Below, in pieces: positions 42,908-52,070 of a DNA stretch of 64,000 bases. Every line of letters starts with the position of its first letter. The stretch's first letter is position 1. Both the position numbers and the translations under genes were made by a program. Source of the DNA: an uncultured Clostridium sp. (GTDB lineage: Bacteria; Bacillota; Clostridia; TANB77; CAG-508); contig CABQAZ010000001.1 of the NCBI GenBank assembly GCA_902462295.1, forward strand, positions 1 to 64,000, written 5' to 3'. The notes beneath the pieces were generated by a model, which was not told where the DNA came from, ran no database searches, and saw only the letters and a program-made list of their open reading frames with translations.

Positions 42908-44563
42908 TTATAGAAGCTCAGTTGTTAAAATCCAATTTATAAAAGTAGAATAAGTTTCTCCATTATATAATGGTTCTATTATTTTAAATAAAATACCTGT
43001 ATTTTGATTCCAAGAAATAGATGTTGTTTTTGTAGAACCATCATTAGGGGGTCCAGAAAATATTAATATTGGATTATTGTTTAAAGTTTTAATATCATTA
43101 TTATTATCAACAAAAATTAGTGAATCAGGCAAAGAATGTTTATTATTACTAGAAAGAGGAGTATCTATATATGCATACAAATACCAATTAGAACTAATAG
43201 CTCTTGAATCAACTACAGACATATTAATAGAATTATCTTTTCTACCAAGTATCATTGGATTGGTACTAATAATAGGTCTTTGAAATTCGATTATAGAAGG
43301 AGCTCCAAGTAATTCTAAATTACCAAAATCTATAAATCTTAATGTTTTGGCTGTTTGAAAAGTTAATAAATTTAAATTTGGTAGAGATTGAATTTCTGTT
43401 TCAGATAAGTTATTACTTGTTATAGTTGTTTTTGAAGAGGAAATAGTTCCTACAATAGATATATTTTCATCATTTGATTTATACCAAGAATATAAAGGAT
43501 TATTTTCTAATATACCTGTACTGAGTAATTTTGGTGAAGTTAGCCAATAATCTATTTTACCACAATTAATGTTAAAATTTGTTGTACTACCAAAAGATAT
43601 ACAATTATAGCTACTATTATAAAGAATAATACTTTTGGGATTTGTTACATTAAAACTAGAAGAAGTAGTATTAAATAAAATAAGAGGTGAAGTATTTTGA
43701 TAATTAGCTTCAATATATAAAGAGGCATTTTCATTTATTGTAAAAGTACCTCTACAAGAAATTGTAGCATAGCTACCATTAGTTTGAGACTGAACGATAG
43801 AAAGATTACTATTTTTGTCAATTAATATATTTGAAGCTTGATGACCATTATCTCTAAAAAATCCATATTTAGTTTTTATAGTAAAATTTGAGTTTGGGTT
43901 AATAGATAATTTTATATAAGAACCAGAATAGACTATGTCCCTTGTAGTTGAAATATAAATATCAGAATTTTCTAAAATTTCTAAATATGGATTATTAGAA
44001 TATCCCCTAAACCAAAATGCCGAATCACCAGTAGAATTATGAATAATAGTAGTTTTTCCACCAATTTGTAGTTGACCAGCTTCTGCGACCTCATTTGCTA
44101 CACATGCTGTAGAATCAATAATATTTATTGTTAAGTTTTCATATATTGATAAGCCACTAGGATGATATGTAATTTGTGGACCATTATAAGTTATGTTTTT
44201 ATATGTAACAACAACATTTTGATGATATGAATTTTCAGAAACATAAATTAAACCATAATAATTTTTACCCACAACATTAAGATTTTGAACAGTTACATGA
44301 ATACTACTTGATGTTCGAACTCCAATGGTATCACTATTACTTGCACTATTCATATCAGTATAAGTATGAATAATTCCATTATTATCTAATGGATAAAGAC
44401 CATCTATAGTTATGGTGCTTTTTGAAGCTAAGATTGTTATTCCCTCGGAAAGAGTAATATTTTTTGCTAAATAAATAAGAGTTATTTTATTATCTCCCTC
44501 TAAAATAGTTTTTAGTTCAGATGAAGTTTCAACTGCGACTGTGGAATCATTTATATTTATCAT
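42908..44563 (-). CDS. Pectate-lyase-like (beta-helix) adhesive protein
   Basis: 551 residues, Ser/Thr/Asn-rich, with repeated short strand-turn units along the chain (NITLSEGITILASKSTITID, HVTVQNLNVVGKNYYGLI, SNFTIKTKYGFF, TFTINENASLYIEA). This is the pattern of the pectate-lyase-like adhesive domain, a right-handed beta helix. No signal peptide, anchor or catalytic residues are evident. It lies beside the similarly signal-less DUF11 protein, suggesting a shared surface, possibly the spore. GGAGAGTA precedes the ATG. Confidence 0.75.
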   Translation of the reverse strand: MININDSTVAVETSSELKTILEGDNKITLIYLAKNITLSEGITILASKSTITIDGLYPLDNNGIIHTYTDMNSASNSDTIGVRTSSSIHVTVQNLNVVGKNYYGLIYVSENSYHQNVVVTYKNITYNGPQITYHPSGLSIYENLTINIIDSTACVANEVAEAGQLQIGGKTTIIHNSTGDSAFWFRGYSNNPYLEILENSDIYISTTRDIVYSGSYIKLSINPNSNFTIKTKYGFFRDNGHQASNILIDKNSNLSIVQSQTNGSYATISCRGTFTINENASLYIEANYQNTSPLILFNTTSSSFNVTNPKSIILYNSSYNCISFGSTTNFNINCGKIDYWLTSPKLLSTGILENNPLYSWYKSNDENISIVGTISSSKTTITSNNLSETEIQSLPNLNLLTFQTAKTLRFIDFGNLELLGAPSIIEFQRPIISTNPMILGRKDNSINMSVVDSRAISSNWYLYAYIDTPLSSNNKHSLPDSLIFVDNNNDIKTLNNNPILIFSGPPNDGSTKTTSISWNQNTGILFKIIEPLYNGETYSTFINWILTTELL

Positions 44564-44704
44564 AGAATACTCTCCTTTTGGTTATTTGTAATACATATAT
44601 ATTAATAAGATACAATAAATATTCCATCAAAAATATAAAAAAATTATAAAATAAAGTATTATAACAATATATTATTCATATACATAGAACATAAGGTGGT
44701 TTTT

Positions 44705-45496
44705 ATGAAAATATATGTTATGACTAAAAAGAAAATTTCAATATATATAATTATAGTATTTATAATAATTTTATTAATATCAATGTTTTTTGTAGAGAGA
44801 AATTCAAAATCTCTAGCAATAGAACTATCTAAAAACAGTTTTATATCAACAGAAACAATGGAGGAGATTGCAAGTATAACAAAAAAAGAGGAAAAGATTG
44901 CATATTTAACATTTGATGATGGACCAAATACTCAAGTTACCCCTAAAATTTTAGATATTTTAAAAGAAGAAGATGTAAAAGCTACTTTTTTTGTTATTGG
45001 AAAATATGTAGAAATGCATCCAGAAATAGTAAAAAGAGAGTATGAAGAGGGACATTACATAGCAAATCATGGATATGATCATAATAATTCAATATTATAC
45101 AAAGATAAAGAAAGTTTTATGAATGAAGTAGAAAAGACAGATATGGCAATAGGTAGTGCAATAGGAGTAGAGGATTACTGTTCTCATATTTTTAGATTCC
45201 CAAATGGTTTCATGTCACCGTCTAATAAAGCTAAAAAGAAAGAAGCTTTAAACATATTAAGTGAGATGAATTATACATATATTGATTGGAATTGTTTAAA
45301 TAATGATTCTGTAAAAAAATATTCAAAACAAGAATTAATGAATAATTTAAAAAAGACTTCTAAAAATAAAGGTGCATTGGTTGTACTAATGCATGATACA
45401 AAATATGTAAGTGATTCTTCTACTATTTTAAAAGAGTCTATACAATATTTAAAATCTGAGGGATATGAATTCCAGAATTTTTATGATTTATTATAA
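44705..45496 (+). CDS. Polysaccharide deacetylase (CE4 family)
   Basis: 263 residues. An N-terminal TM anchor (ISIYIIIVFIIILLISMFF) leads to the CE4 domain: LTFDDGPNTQVTPKIL (metal Asp), ATFFVIGKYV, the His motif ANHGYDHNN, FRFPNGFMSP and a C-terminal LMHDT. It probably deacetylates peptidoglycan or another envelope polymer. The ATG at 44705 is preferred over GTG 44696, which lies in the AAGGTGG site. Confidence 0.9.
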   Translation: MKIYVMTKKKISIYIIIVFIIILLISMFFVERNSKSLAIELSKNSFISTETMEEIASITKKEEKIAYLTFDDGPNTQVTPKILDILKEEDVKATFFVIGKYVEMHPEIVKREYEEGHYIANHGYDHNNSILYKDKESFMNEVEKTDMAIGSAIGVEDYCSHIFRFPNGFMSPSNKAKKKEALNILSEMNYTYIDWNCLNNDSVKKYSKQELMNNLKKTSKNKGALVVLMHDTKYVSDSSTILKESIQYLKSEGYEFQNFYDLL

Positions 45497-45509
45497 AACA
45501 AATTATAAT

Positions 45510-45540
45510 AACAAGGCGATTTAGCAATATCGCCTTGTTG
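45510..45540. terminator. Bidirectional terminator
   Basis: ACAAGGCGAT and ATCGCCTTGT, perfect 10-bp arms, between convergent genes. Confidence 0.8.
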
Positions 45541-45553
45541 TGATTAACAATGA

Positions 45554-46411
45554 TTATATGAGAGTAAATGTTTTTCCATTTAAATAGTTTAATAATCCAC
45601 TATCAGAATTAAAATTAAATGATAATTTATAAGCCTTTAATTGTTGAAATTTAAATCCAAAAATCTTATTAATAGAATTGATACCGTATTTTCCGTCTCC
45701 GATAATTGGATATCCAATGTGAGATAGATGTGCTCTAATTTGATGAGTTTTTCCAGTTTCTATTTCAACTTCTAATAAACAAGAGTTATTTTTATATTCT
45801 TTAATAACTGAATATGATGTAATAATTTTATTATATCCTGTTTTAAATTCATCAGAAATATAAACAACTGATTTTTTGTTATCTTTAAATAAATAAGCTT
45901 CTAATTTTGCTTTTTTTATTTTAGGTATACCATAAACTAAAGCCAAATACTTTTTTTTAATTTCATGGTTTTTAAATTTTTCTAATAAGATATTTAAAGA
46001 TTCTTCATTTTTTGCAAATAAAATTAATCCAGTAGTATTTCTATCAAGTCTGTGACATGGCATGGGAAGAAAACTACAATTTGAGTATTTTTGATGAACA
46101 ATGTTAGTTAAACTTTCATTATTTCCAGTAACTTCTAAATTAGCAGGTTTGTTAATAATTAAAATATTTTCATCTTCAAATATAATATCTAAATTAATAT
46201 TTGGAGAAAGTAGGTTGTCAGAAATGTAAACAAGAACTTCGTCTTTTTCATATATTAAATTGTCTTTGTTTGTTCTAATTCCATTGATTTTTATATCTTT
46301 TTGTCGTAATGCTTTATATAACATATTTGGAGATAAGTACGGAAAAGTATCTAGAATAAATTTTGAAAGTTTCTTTTTATCATATTTTTTTGGTACAATT
46401 AATTTTTTCAT
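45554..46411 (-). CDS. RluA-family pseudouridine synthase with S4 domain
   Basis: 285 residues from the ATG behind AAAAGGA. The N-terminal S4-like RNA-binding region (LSKFILDTFPYLSPNMLYKA, LRQKDIKINGIRTNKD) is followed by the synthase domain with catalytic MPCHRLDRNTTGL, then KKKYLALV and ETGKTHQIRAHLSHIGYPII. It modifies uridines in rRNA; the exact site is not evident. A second, S4-less RluA-type gene is at 55968. Confidence 0.9.
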   Translation of the reverse strand: MKKLIVPKKYDKKKLSKFILDTFPYLSPNMLYKALRQKDIKINGIRTNKDNLIYEKDEVLVYISDNLLSPNINLDIIFEDENILIINKPANLEVTGNNESLTNIVHQKYSNCSFLPMPCHRLDRNTTGLILFAKNEESLNILLEKFKNHEIKKKYLALVYGIPKIKKAKLEAYLFKDNKKSVVYISDEFKTGYNKIITSYSVIKEYKNNSCLLEVEIETGKTHQIRAHLSHIGYPIIGDGKYGINSINKIFGFKFQQLKAYKLSFNFNSDSGLLNYLNGKTFTLI

Positions 46412-46615
46412 AAACAAATCCTTTTTTATAATTTTATTTAAGAATAACACATTTTTGTATTTTATACAAATGTATTTTTTTAATAGATTAAATAGAAAAA
46501 AAGAGTAAAAATGAATAAAAAAAAGAAAAAATGAGAAAAATATACATAAATAACATGTTAAAAAAGGTAAAAAAACCTAAAAAGCTCTCAAAAAGGCTAA
46601 ACAGGGATACAAGAT

Positions 46616-46644
46616 TTGCAAAATAAGTATAAATATGTTATAAT
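46616..46644 (+). promoter_or_regulatory. Promoter of the M23 peptidase gene
   Basis: TTGCAA, 17 bp, TATAAT, ending ~20 nt before the AAAAAGGAG site. Confidence 0.75.
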
Positions 46645-46670
46645 AGAACACGGTCGCGTTAAAAAGGAGA

Positions 46671-47657
46671 GTGTATATTATTTTAAAAGCAAGAATAAAA
46701 TATTATACTAAAGAAAGTTGCAAACTTTTTAGCATAATGGCAGTAGCATTTGGGGTAATAATAGCGATTATTTTATTAAAATATAAACCAATCTACAAGG
46801 TAACCTTAGCCGGACAAGAAATAGGTTATGTAGAAAATGAAACAGAATTAGAAAATAGAATACAACAAGAAATCATAGAAATGAAAGGTAAAAATATAGA
46901 TTTTGTTTCATTAGATGAAATGCCAAATTATGAATTAAAATTAGTAAACAGAGAACAAAAAACTAATGAAGAAGAAATAATGTTAGCATTAAAAGAAAAT
47001 ACAAGAATAATATATAAATATTATGCAGTAAATTTAAATAATGAGATTGTAGGGTTAGTAGACAATATAGAAGAAGCGGAAAAATCAATAAATCAAATAA
47101 AAGAAGAACATAAAAATGATACTGTAGAATTAGAATTAAGTGTAACAGAAAATTATACAGAAAACATTGAAGAAATAGAAATGGAAACAGTTGAAATTGC
47201 TCAAGCACAAGTAGAAGAAAAAGTAGCAGAACTTATAGAAGAAGATGAAAAAAGTAAATTGCCAAACATAAATGGTATCTTTTTAGCAGTAACACCAGTA
47301 AGTGGAATGATAACTTCGAGGTATGGAGCAGTAAGTAGTATAAGATCAGGAGCACATACCGGAACTGATATAGCAACTAAAAGTGGAACTCCAATAAAAG
47401 CTGTAGCATCTGGAACAGTAACATTTGCAGAAAAAAGTGGACCATATGGAAATTTAATAAAAATATCTCATGGTAATGGTGTAGAAACATGGTATGGACA
47501 TTGTAGTAAATTATATGCAGTAGTCGGACAAGAAGTAGAAGCTGGTGATGTAATTGCAGCAGTTGGTTCTACTGGTAATTCAACAGGGCCACATCTACAC
47601 TTAGAAATTAGAGTAGATGGAACTGCTATAAATCCGCAACAATATTTATATAAATAA
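46671..47657 (+). CDS. Membrane-anchored M23 metallopeptidase
   Basis: About 328 residues. One TM helix (~residues 25-42), a Glu-rich extracellular linker region (~45-200) and a C-terminal LytM/M23 domain: SGMITSRYGAVSSIRSGAHT (H-x8-D first metal site), GNGVETWYGHCSKLYAVVGQ, and STGPHLHLEI (H-x-H). It cleaves peptidoglycan cross-bridges, and relatives act in sporulation. Start is unclear: the GTG at 46671 is 1 nt from AAGGAG, while the codons at proper distance are ATT-ATT (46677/46680); the first ATG (46738) has no site. Confidence 0.85.
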   Translation: MYIILKARIKYYTKESCKLFSIMAVAFGVIIAIILLKYKPIYKVTLAGQEIGYVENETELENRIQQEIIEMKGKNIDFVSLDEMPNYELKLVNREQKTNEEEIMLALKENTRIIYKYYAVNLNNEIVGLVDNIEEAEKSINQIKEEHKNDTVELELSVTENYTENIEEIEMETVEIAQAQVEEKVAELIEEDEKSKLPNINGIFLAVTPVSGMITSRYGAVSSIRSGAHTGTDIATKSGTPIKAVASGTVTFAEKSGPYGNLIKISHGNGVETWYGHCSKLYAVVGQEVEAGDVIAAVGSTGNSTGPHLHLEIRVDGTAINPQQYLYK

Positions 47658-47658
47658 A

Positions 47659-47700
47659 AAAATCAAAAACTTACTATATTAGTAAGGGTTTGATTTTTTT
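47659..47700 (+). terminator. Rho-independent terminator
   Basis: AAAAAATCAAA...TTTGATTTTTT with inner ACTTACTA/TAGTAAG. Confidence 0.8.
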
Positions 47701-47740
47701 GCTTAAATATAGTAAAATAAAAGTGTTAGGGGATGATTAT

Positions 47741-48382
47741 ATGGGATTTTTTAATAGAAAAAAGAACAAAGAACAAGAAATTTCTAGATATAAAGAAGAA
47801 TATAATAAACCATTTGATATAAAATATACTATAACAAAAGATGGTAGATTACAGATAGATTTTCAAGAAAATCATGCAAAATTTGGAAAAATGTATGATA
47901 CAACAAGATTAATTTTTACAAACAATATGGAAATGTTAAATAATAGATATGTTCCAGAATGTTTAGTTTCATGGTATGGTAGATCTGATGTAACATTATT
48001 GAAAGGTCCAGAAAGTGGTAGAAGAACTGAATGTAGTTATATTTTGGCTGATATAGATATAACACAAATGCAAACAAATCCGCAATATTGTGAAATGGTA
48101 ATGAAAGAATTATTAGAGCAAAATAGAGTTAATAGATATTTGGAAAGTGGATTAGAAGATTATCCACAACGTCCATGTGGAGAATATATAGGTGGTGTTA
48201 GACAAATACAAAATGGATATGAGAAATTTTTTGATTTACAAGCAGGAATGGATGCACATTATAAACCATATATGATGAGAAAGAGAGAAATACATAAAGC
48301 AGAAATACAAGAAAATATTGCAAAAAATGCAGAGATAAAAAGATTACAAAAAAGACTTGATGAATTATACAATAATAGATAA
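47741..48382 (+). CDS. Unknown 213-residue protein
   Basis: The start at 47741 follows TTAGGGGATG; the longer frame upstream overlaps the previous terminator. No family recognised. The N-terminal ~25 residues are basic and charged (MGFFNRKKNKEQEISRYKEE), the middle is alpha/beta with conserved-looking CLVSWYGRSDVTLLKGPESG and GEYIGGVRQIQNGYEKFFDL, and the C-terminal ~45 residues form a coiled coil. No export signal. Confidence 0.65.
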   Translation: MGFFNRKKNKEQEISRYKEEYNKPFDIKYTITKDGRLQIDFQENHAKFGKMYDTTRLIFTNNMEMLNNRYVPECLVSWYGRSDVTLLKGPESGRRTECSYILADIDITQMQTNPQYCEMVMKELLEQNRVNRYLESGLEDYPQRPCGEYIGGVRQIQNGYEKFFDLQAGMDAHYKPYMMRKREIHKAEIQENIAKNAEIKRLQKRLDELYNNR

Positions 48383-48409
48383 AAAGGTGCTAAATTAGCA
48401 CCTTTCATT
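48383..48409. terminator. Bidirectional terminator
   Basis: AAAGGTGCTAA and TTAGCACCTTT arms between convergent genes. Confidence 0.8.
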
Positions 48410-50251
48410 TTATTCAACAGTTACAGATTTTGCAAGATTTCTAGGTTTATCAACATCTAATCCCTTTTCTTTTGATATATAGTAAGAAAGTAATTGTAAA
48501 GGAATAATTGCTAAAATAGGTGATAATAGCACATTAGTATCTGGAACAGTGATTATGGTATCAAAATTATTTGTTGGTAAAGCTTGATTAGTTACTATTA
48601 AGGTTTTTGCACCACGAGTAATAACTTCCTGAATATTACTAACTGTTTTTTCAATTAATTTTTTATCAGTAATAATACTAATAACAGTAATATCATTTTC
48701 AATTAATGCAATAGGACCATGTTTTAATTCTCCTGCTGCATAAGCTTCTGAATGTATATAAGATATTTCTTTTAATTTTAATGAACCCTCTAATGCTGTA
48801 TTATAATCAATACCTCTACCTAAAAAGAAAACATCTTTTTCTTGATATATGCGTTTGGCAAAAGTTTCAATTCTACCAGAAGATTTTAATGCTTCATCAA
48901 TTTTGGTAGGAAGTGAATGAATTTCTTTTTTTAAATCATTTAATTCTAAGGTTGATGTGCTTTCTAATATTTCTGCAAAGTAGATAGCTAATATATTTAG
49001 TAAAATTACTTGAGAAGTATACGCTTTGGTAGAAGCAACTGCAATTTCTGGACCAGCATGAGTATAAATACAATAATCAGCTTCTCTTGTAATTGAACTA
49101 CCAATAACATTTGAAATTGCTAAAGTTGTTGCACCTTTAGATTTTGCAAGTTTTAAAGCTGCAATAGTGTCAGCTGTTTCACCAGATTGAGAGATATAAA
49201 TACATAAGGTATTTTTATCAATAATAGGGTTTCTATATCTAAATTCGGATGCAATATCAACAGTAACAGGTATATTACAAAGTTTTTCAATAGAAGATTT
49301 ACCTGAAAGTCCAGCATGCATTGCTGTACCACATGCAACAATATACATTTTATTTATACTTGATAAAAATTCCTTAGTAAAATTCAAATCATCAAAATTG
49401 CATGGTTCATTTTCTGGTAAACGAGAACCTATTGTTTCTCTGATAGAATTAGGTTGTTCATAGATTTCTTTTAACATATAATCTTCATAACCATTTTTAT
49501 CAGCACTGTTTGCATTCCAATCAATAGTTTTTATTGGTTTAACAATTTTATTTAAATTAATATCATAAAAATCAACTGTATCTCTAGAAAGAACAGCGAA
49601 TTCATAATCATTTAAAAGGTAAAAGTCTCTAGTAAATGATAAAATTGCAGGAATATCAGAAGAGATATAATTTTCTCCATCACCTTTACCAATAACAAGT
49701 GGGCTATCTTTTCTAATAACAATTAGATTATCAGGCATAAAACTTGAAATTACTTGGATAGCAAAACTACCTTTTAAATCTTTACATGTTTTTTGAACTG
49801 CACGTAAAACTTTTAAATCGTCATTTTGTGTATCTTTTGAATAATAATAATGTATAAGATTTGGGATAATTTCTGTATCTGTTTGAGAATGAAAAGTATA
49901 TCCATTATCAATTAAAAAATTTCTTAAATCATTATAATTTTCAATAATTCCATTATGAACAACAGAAAAATTATTGCTATTATCTAAATGAGGGTGAGCG
50001 TTTTCTTTTGATGGTTTTCCATGTGTTGCCCATCTTGTATGAGCAATACCAATAGTTCCTGTTAAATCATTAATCCCATCTAAATTATATAGATTTTTAA
50101 CTCTTCCTTTATCTTTCATAATAGATAAACCGTTTTTTTCAACAGTAGATATTCCTGCTGAATCATAACCTCTGTATTCTAGTCTTAAAAGACCATTAAT
50201 TAATATAGGACTTGCTTTTTTATTTCCTATATATCCAATAATTCCACACAT
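48410..50251 (-). CDS. glmS: Glutamine-fructose-6-phosphate aminotransferase GlmS
   Basis: 613 residues. N-terminal glutaminase domain with catalytic Cys2 (MCGIIGYIGNKKASPILING), R-G-Y-D-S-A-G and HTRWATHGKPSKENAHPH; C-terminal tandem SIS domains (CGTAMHAGLSGK, ISQSGETADTIAALK, EGSLKLKEISYIHSEAY); ends DKPRNLAKSVTVE. It makes glucosamine-6-phosphate for cell-wall precursors. A glmS ribozyme in the leader gives feedback control by the product. AGGAGG precedes the ATG. Confidence 0.98.
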   Translation of the reverse strand: MCGIIGYIGNKKASPILINGLLRLEYRGYDSAGISTVEKNGLSIMKDKGRVKNLYNLDGINDLTGTIGIAHTRWATHGKPSKENAHPHLDNSNNFSVVHNGIIENYNDLRNFLIDNGYTFHSQTDTEIIPNLIHYYYSKDTQNDDLKVLRAVQKTCKDLKGSFAIQVISSFMPDNLIVIRKDSPLVIGKGDGENYISSDIPAILSFTRDFYLLNDYEFAVLSRDTVDFYDINLNKIVKPIKTIDWNANSADKNGYEDYMLKEIYEQPNSIRETIGSRLPENEPCNFDDLNFTKEFLSSINKMYIVACGTAMHAGLSGKSSIEKLCNIPVTVDIASEFRYRNPIIDKNTLCIYISQSGETADTIAALKLAKSKGATTLAISNVIGSSITREADYCIYTHAGPEIAVASTKAYTSQVILLNILAIYFAEILESTSTLELNDLKKEIHSLPTKIDEALKSSGRIETFAKRIYQEKDVFFLGRGIDYNTALEGSLKLKEISYIHSEAYAAGELKHGPIALIENDITVISIITDKKLIEKTVSNIQEVITRGAKTLIVTNQALPTNNFDTIITVPDTNVLLSPILAIIPLQLLSYYISKEKGLDVDKPRNLAKSVTVE

Positions 50252-50289
50252 AAGTAGAACCTCCTTATAAATTAATCTTGTGGAATTGA

Positions 50290-50435
50290 AATATACAGCT
50301 TATGTATTAATGTCTGTTATAGCATTACTGCTAATTTTTGTTTAATACTATGGATTAAGCAATCCACTAGAGCATCCGCCGAAATTTCGATAACTCTAGA
50401 CCTCGTCAACACAAAATCTAATGTGTTCTGGCGCT
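50290..50435 (-). ncRNA. glmS ribozyme-riboswitch
   Basis: On the minus strand: cleavage site A/GCGCCAGAAC (between 50435 and 50434), then GACGAGGTCTAGAGTTATCG, then TTTCGGCGGATGCTCTAG, the conserved core of the glmS ribozyme, with further P3/P4-type stems downstream (GTGGATT...AATCCAT; AGCAGTAATGCT). It self-cleaves when glucosamine-6-phosphate binds, lowering glmS mRNA. Confidence 0.93.
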
Positions 50436-50570
50436 TGAATATTTTTTTATAATACTCCTTTCTATGAATTTGGTATATTTCAATTTACTTTAATATATTA
50501 TAGCAAAATGTAAAAAGTTACAAGGGCTTTTGAAATTTTTTTATATAGTTGCTTAATAAATTAGTAAAAA

Positions 50571-50645
50571 GAAGCCAATGAAATATAAACTTTTAATTAT
50601 AGCTCTTGCTCCATTTTATTTAAAGTTTATATTTCATAGACTTCT
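50571..50645 (-). terminator. Long-stem terminator
   Basis: GAAG-x-C-x-ATGAAATATAAACTTT arms pair over ~22 bp with two mismatches and a ~30-nt loop, then TTCTTTTT on the minus strand. It ends the unit of the gene at 50680. The unusually long arms may also serve as a processing site. Confidence 0.65.
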
Positions 50646-50679
50646 AGTAAAAATAATATTATATATAATTTATAGAATA

Positions 50680-51501
50680 TTAGTAATTTACAAAATTATA
50701 TTTGCTCATTGTTTCATTAGATATTCTTGAAAAACCGGGTAAATCTGTTGACCATTTTCCGTCTTTATATTCAATTATAGTACCTGCGTTTTCTGTATAA
50801 CCATCTAAATTATAATCTTCATAAGATACCCAATATGTATTATTATCTCCATGTGCTACTAATTTTACATCAGTAATATACCATTTTGCATCGTCTGGTA
50901 AGTTTTCTGCTTTATATTTAGTTAAAATTCCCCATGCAAGTTCTATATTCATTGTTTTATTTAACTCGTCTAAATTTTCATTAGTATAATTTACAAAATT
51001 GTATTTGTTCGCAGTCTCATCAGATATTCCTGAAAAACCTGGTAAATTTGTTAACCATTTACCATCTTTATATTCGATTATTGCACCTACGGTTTCTTTA
51101 TAACCATCTAAATTGCATTCTTCATAAGATACCCAATATGTATTATTATCTCCGTGTGCTATTAATTTTATTTTTCCTATGTACCAATTAGCATTTGGTA
51201 AATTTTCGCTTTTATATTTATTTAATATTCCGTAAGCTAATTCTGTACTCATATTAATTATTGATTCAGAAGTTGATTGGTTTGATACCGATACACTGGA
51301 ATTTGACTCGCTGTTATTTTGGTTTTGTAATTCATTTATTGTAGTTTGCATATTAACAATACTTGTTTCTAAACTTTTTATTTCATTATCTGATTTTGCT
51401 TTGTTAATGTAAATATAAACAACCATAACTATAATTACAATTATTAATATAAATAAGAATAAAGTAAATAAACTAGTTTTTTGCATTTCTTTCTCTCTCA
51501 T
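50680..51501 (-). CDS. Membrane-anchored protein with two tandem copies of an unknown domain
   Basis: 273 residues. One TM helix (TLFLFILIIVIIVMVVYIYI), a short coiled coil, a Ser/Asn linker, then two ~88-residue repeats starting at ~85 and ~185, about 75% alike (e.g. IKLIAHGDNNTYWVSYEE / VKLVAHGDNNTYWVSYED; both end KYNFVNY). The repeated domain looks like a small beta sandwich and is not recognised. GGAGGTGA precedes the ATG. Extracellular location is inferred from the anchor. Confidence 0.75.
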   Translation of the reverse strand: MREKEMQKTSLFTLFLFILIIVIIVMVVYIYINKAKSDNEIKSLETSIVNMQTTINELQNQNNSESNSSVSVSNQSTSESIINMSTELAYGILNKYKSENLPNANWYIGKIKLIAHGDNNTYWVSYEECNLDGYKETVGAIIEYKDGKWLTNLPGFSGISDETANKYNFVNYTNENLDELNKTMNIELAWGILTKYKAENLPDDAKWYITDVKLVAHGDNNTYWVSYEDYNLDGYTENAGTIIEYKDGKWSTDLPGFSRISNETMSKYNFVNY

Positions 51502-51683
51502 AATTCACCTCCTTTAAATAATAATACATGAAATAAAAAAAAAATGCAACATGTTAATGTTAAGTTTGTAAATAAACTGAGAAACGTAATAAAAAGCTTA
51601 TATTTTAAGGATTTTTTATAAACTGTATAAAATAAAAATTGCTCCGTCCCGTAAGCAATTTTAATAATTATTTGATATGAAGA

Positions 51684-51854
51684 CTATAAGTTAAATAGAA
51701 TAGCAATAAAAAAAATTATTGCTAGAGTATAAAATAAACAACTAAGAAAACTGCAATCTTCTTTTTCACTTTTTGTATCACCAGTAATGCATATAATGGT
51801 GTAAGATAATCCCAAAAATAAGAAAAATATAAAAAAACTTATTAGCATAGTCAT
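51684..51854 (-). CDS. Small two-TM membrane protein
   Basis: 56 residues from the ATG behind AGGAGATTTTC; two hydrophobic helices (LISFFIFFLFLGLSYTII and LSCLFYTLAIIFFIAILF) separated by a charged loop (GDTKSEKEDC). A terminator (AAAATTGCT/AGCAATTTT, 51638-51665) follows. No family recognised. Confidence 0.55.
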   Translation of the reverse strand: MTMLISFFIFFLFLGLSYTIICITGDTKSEKEDCSFLSCLFYTLAIIFFIAILFNL

Positions 51855-52070
51855 ATGAAAATCTCCTAGTATAATTAAATGCATGGGATGTCAACAGGTT
51901 TGCATAATTATTATATCACATTTATAGAAAATAGTATATATATATATTTATTGTAAATTTATGACAACTTTGTAAAAATCTACAACAATATATAGAACTA
52001 TTGCAAAAAGAGCAAGAATAGTATATCATAATAGAGTAAGAAAGAGAAAATGTGAAAGGAGGTATGACAA

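Noticed and set aside
50252..50680. T-box or other riboswitch upstream of glmS
   Set aside because: The conserved core is that of the glmS ribozyme; no T-box motif is present.
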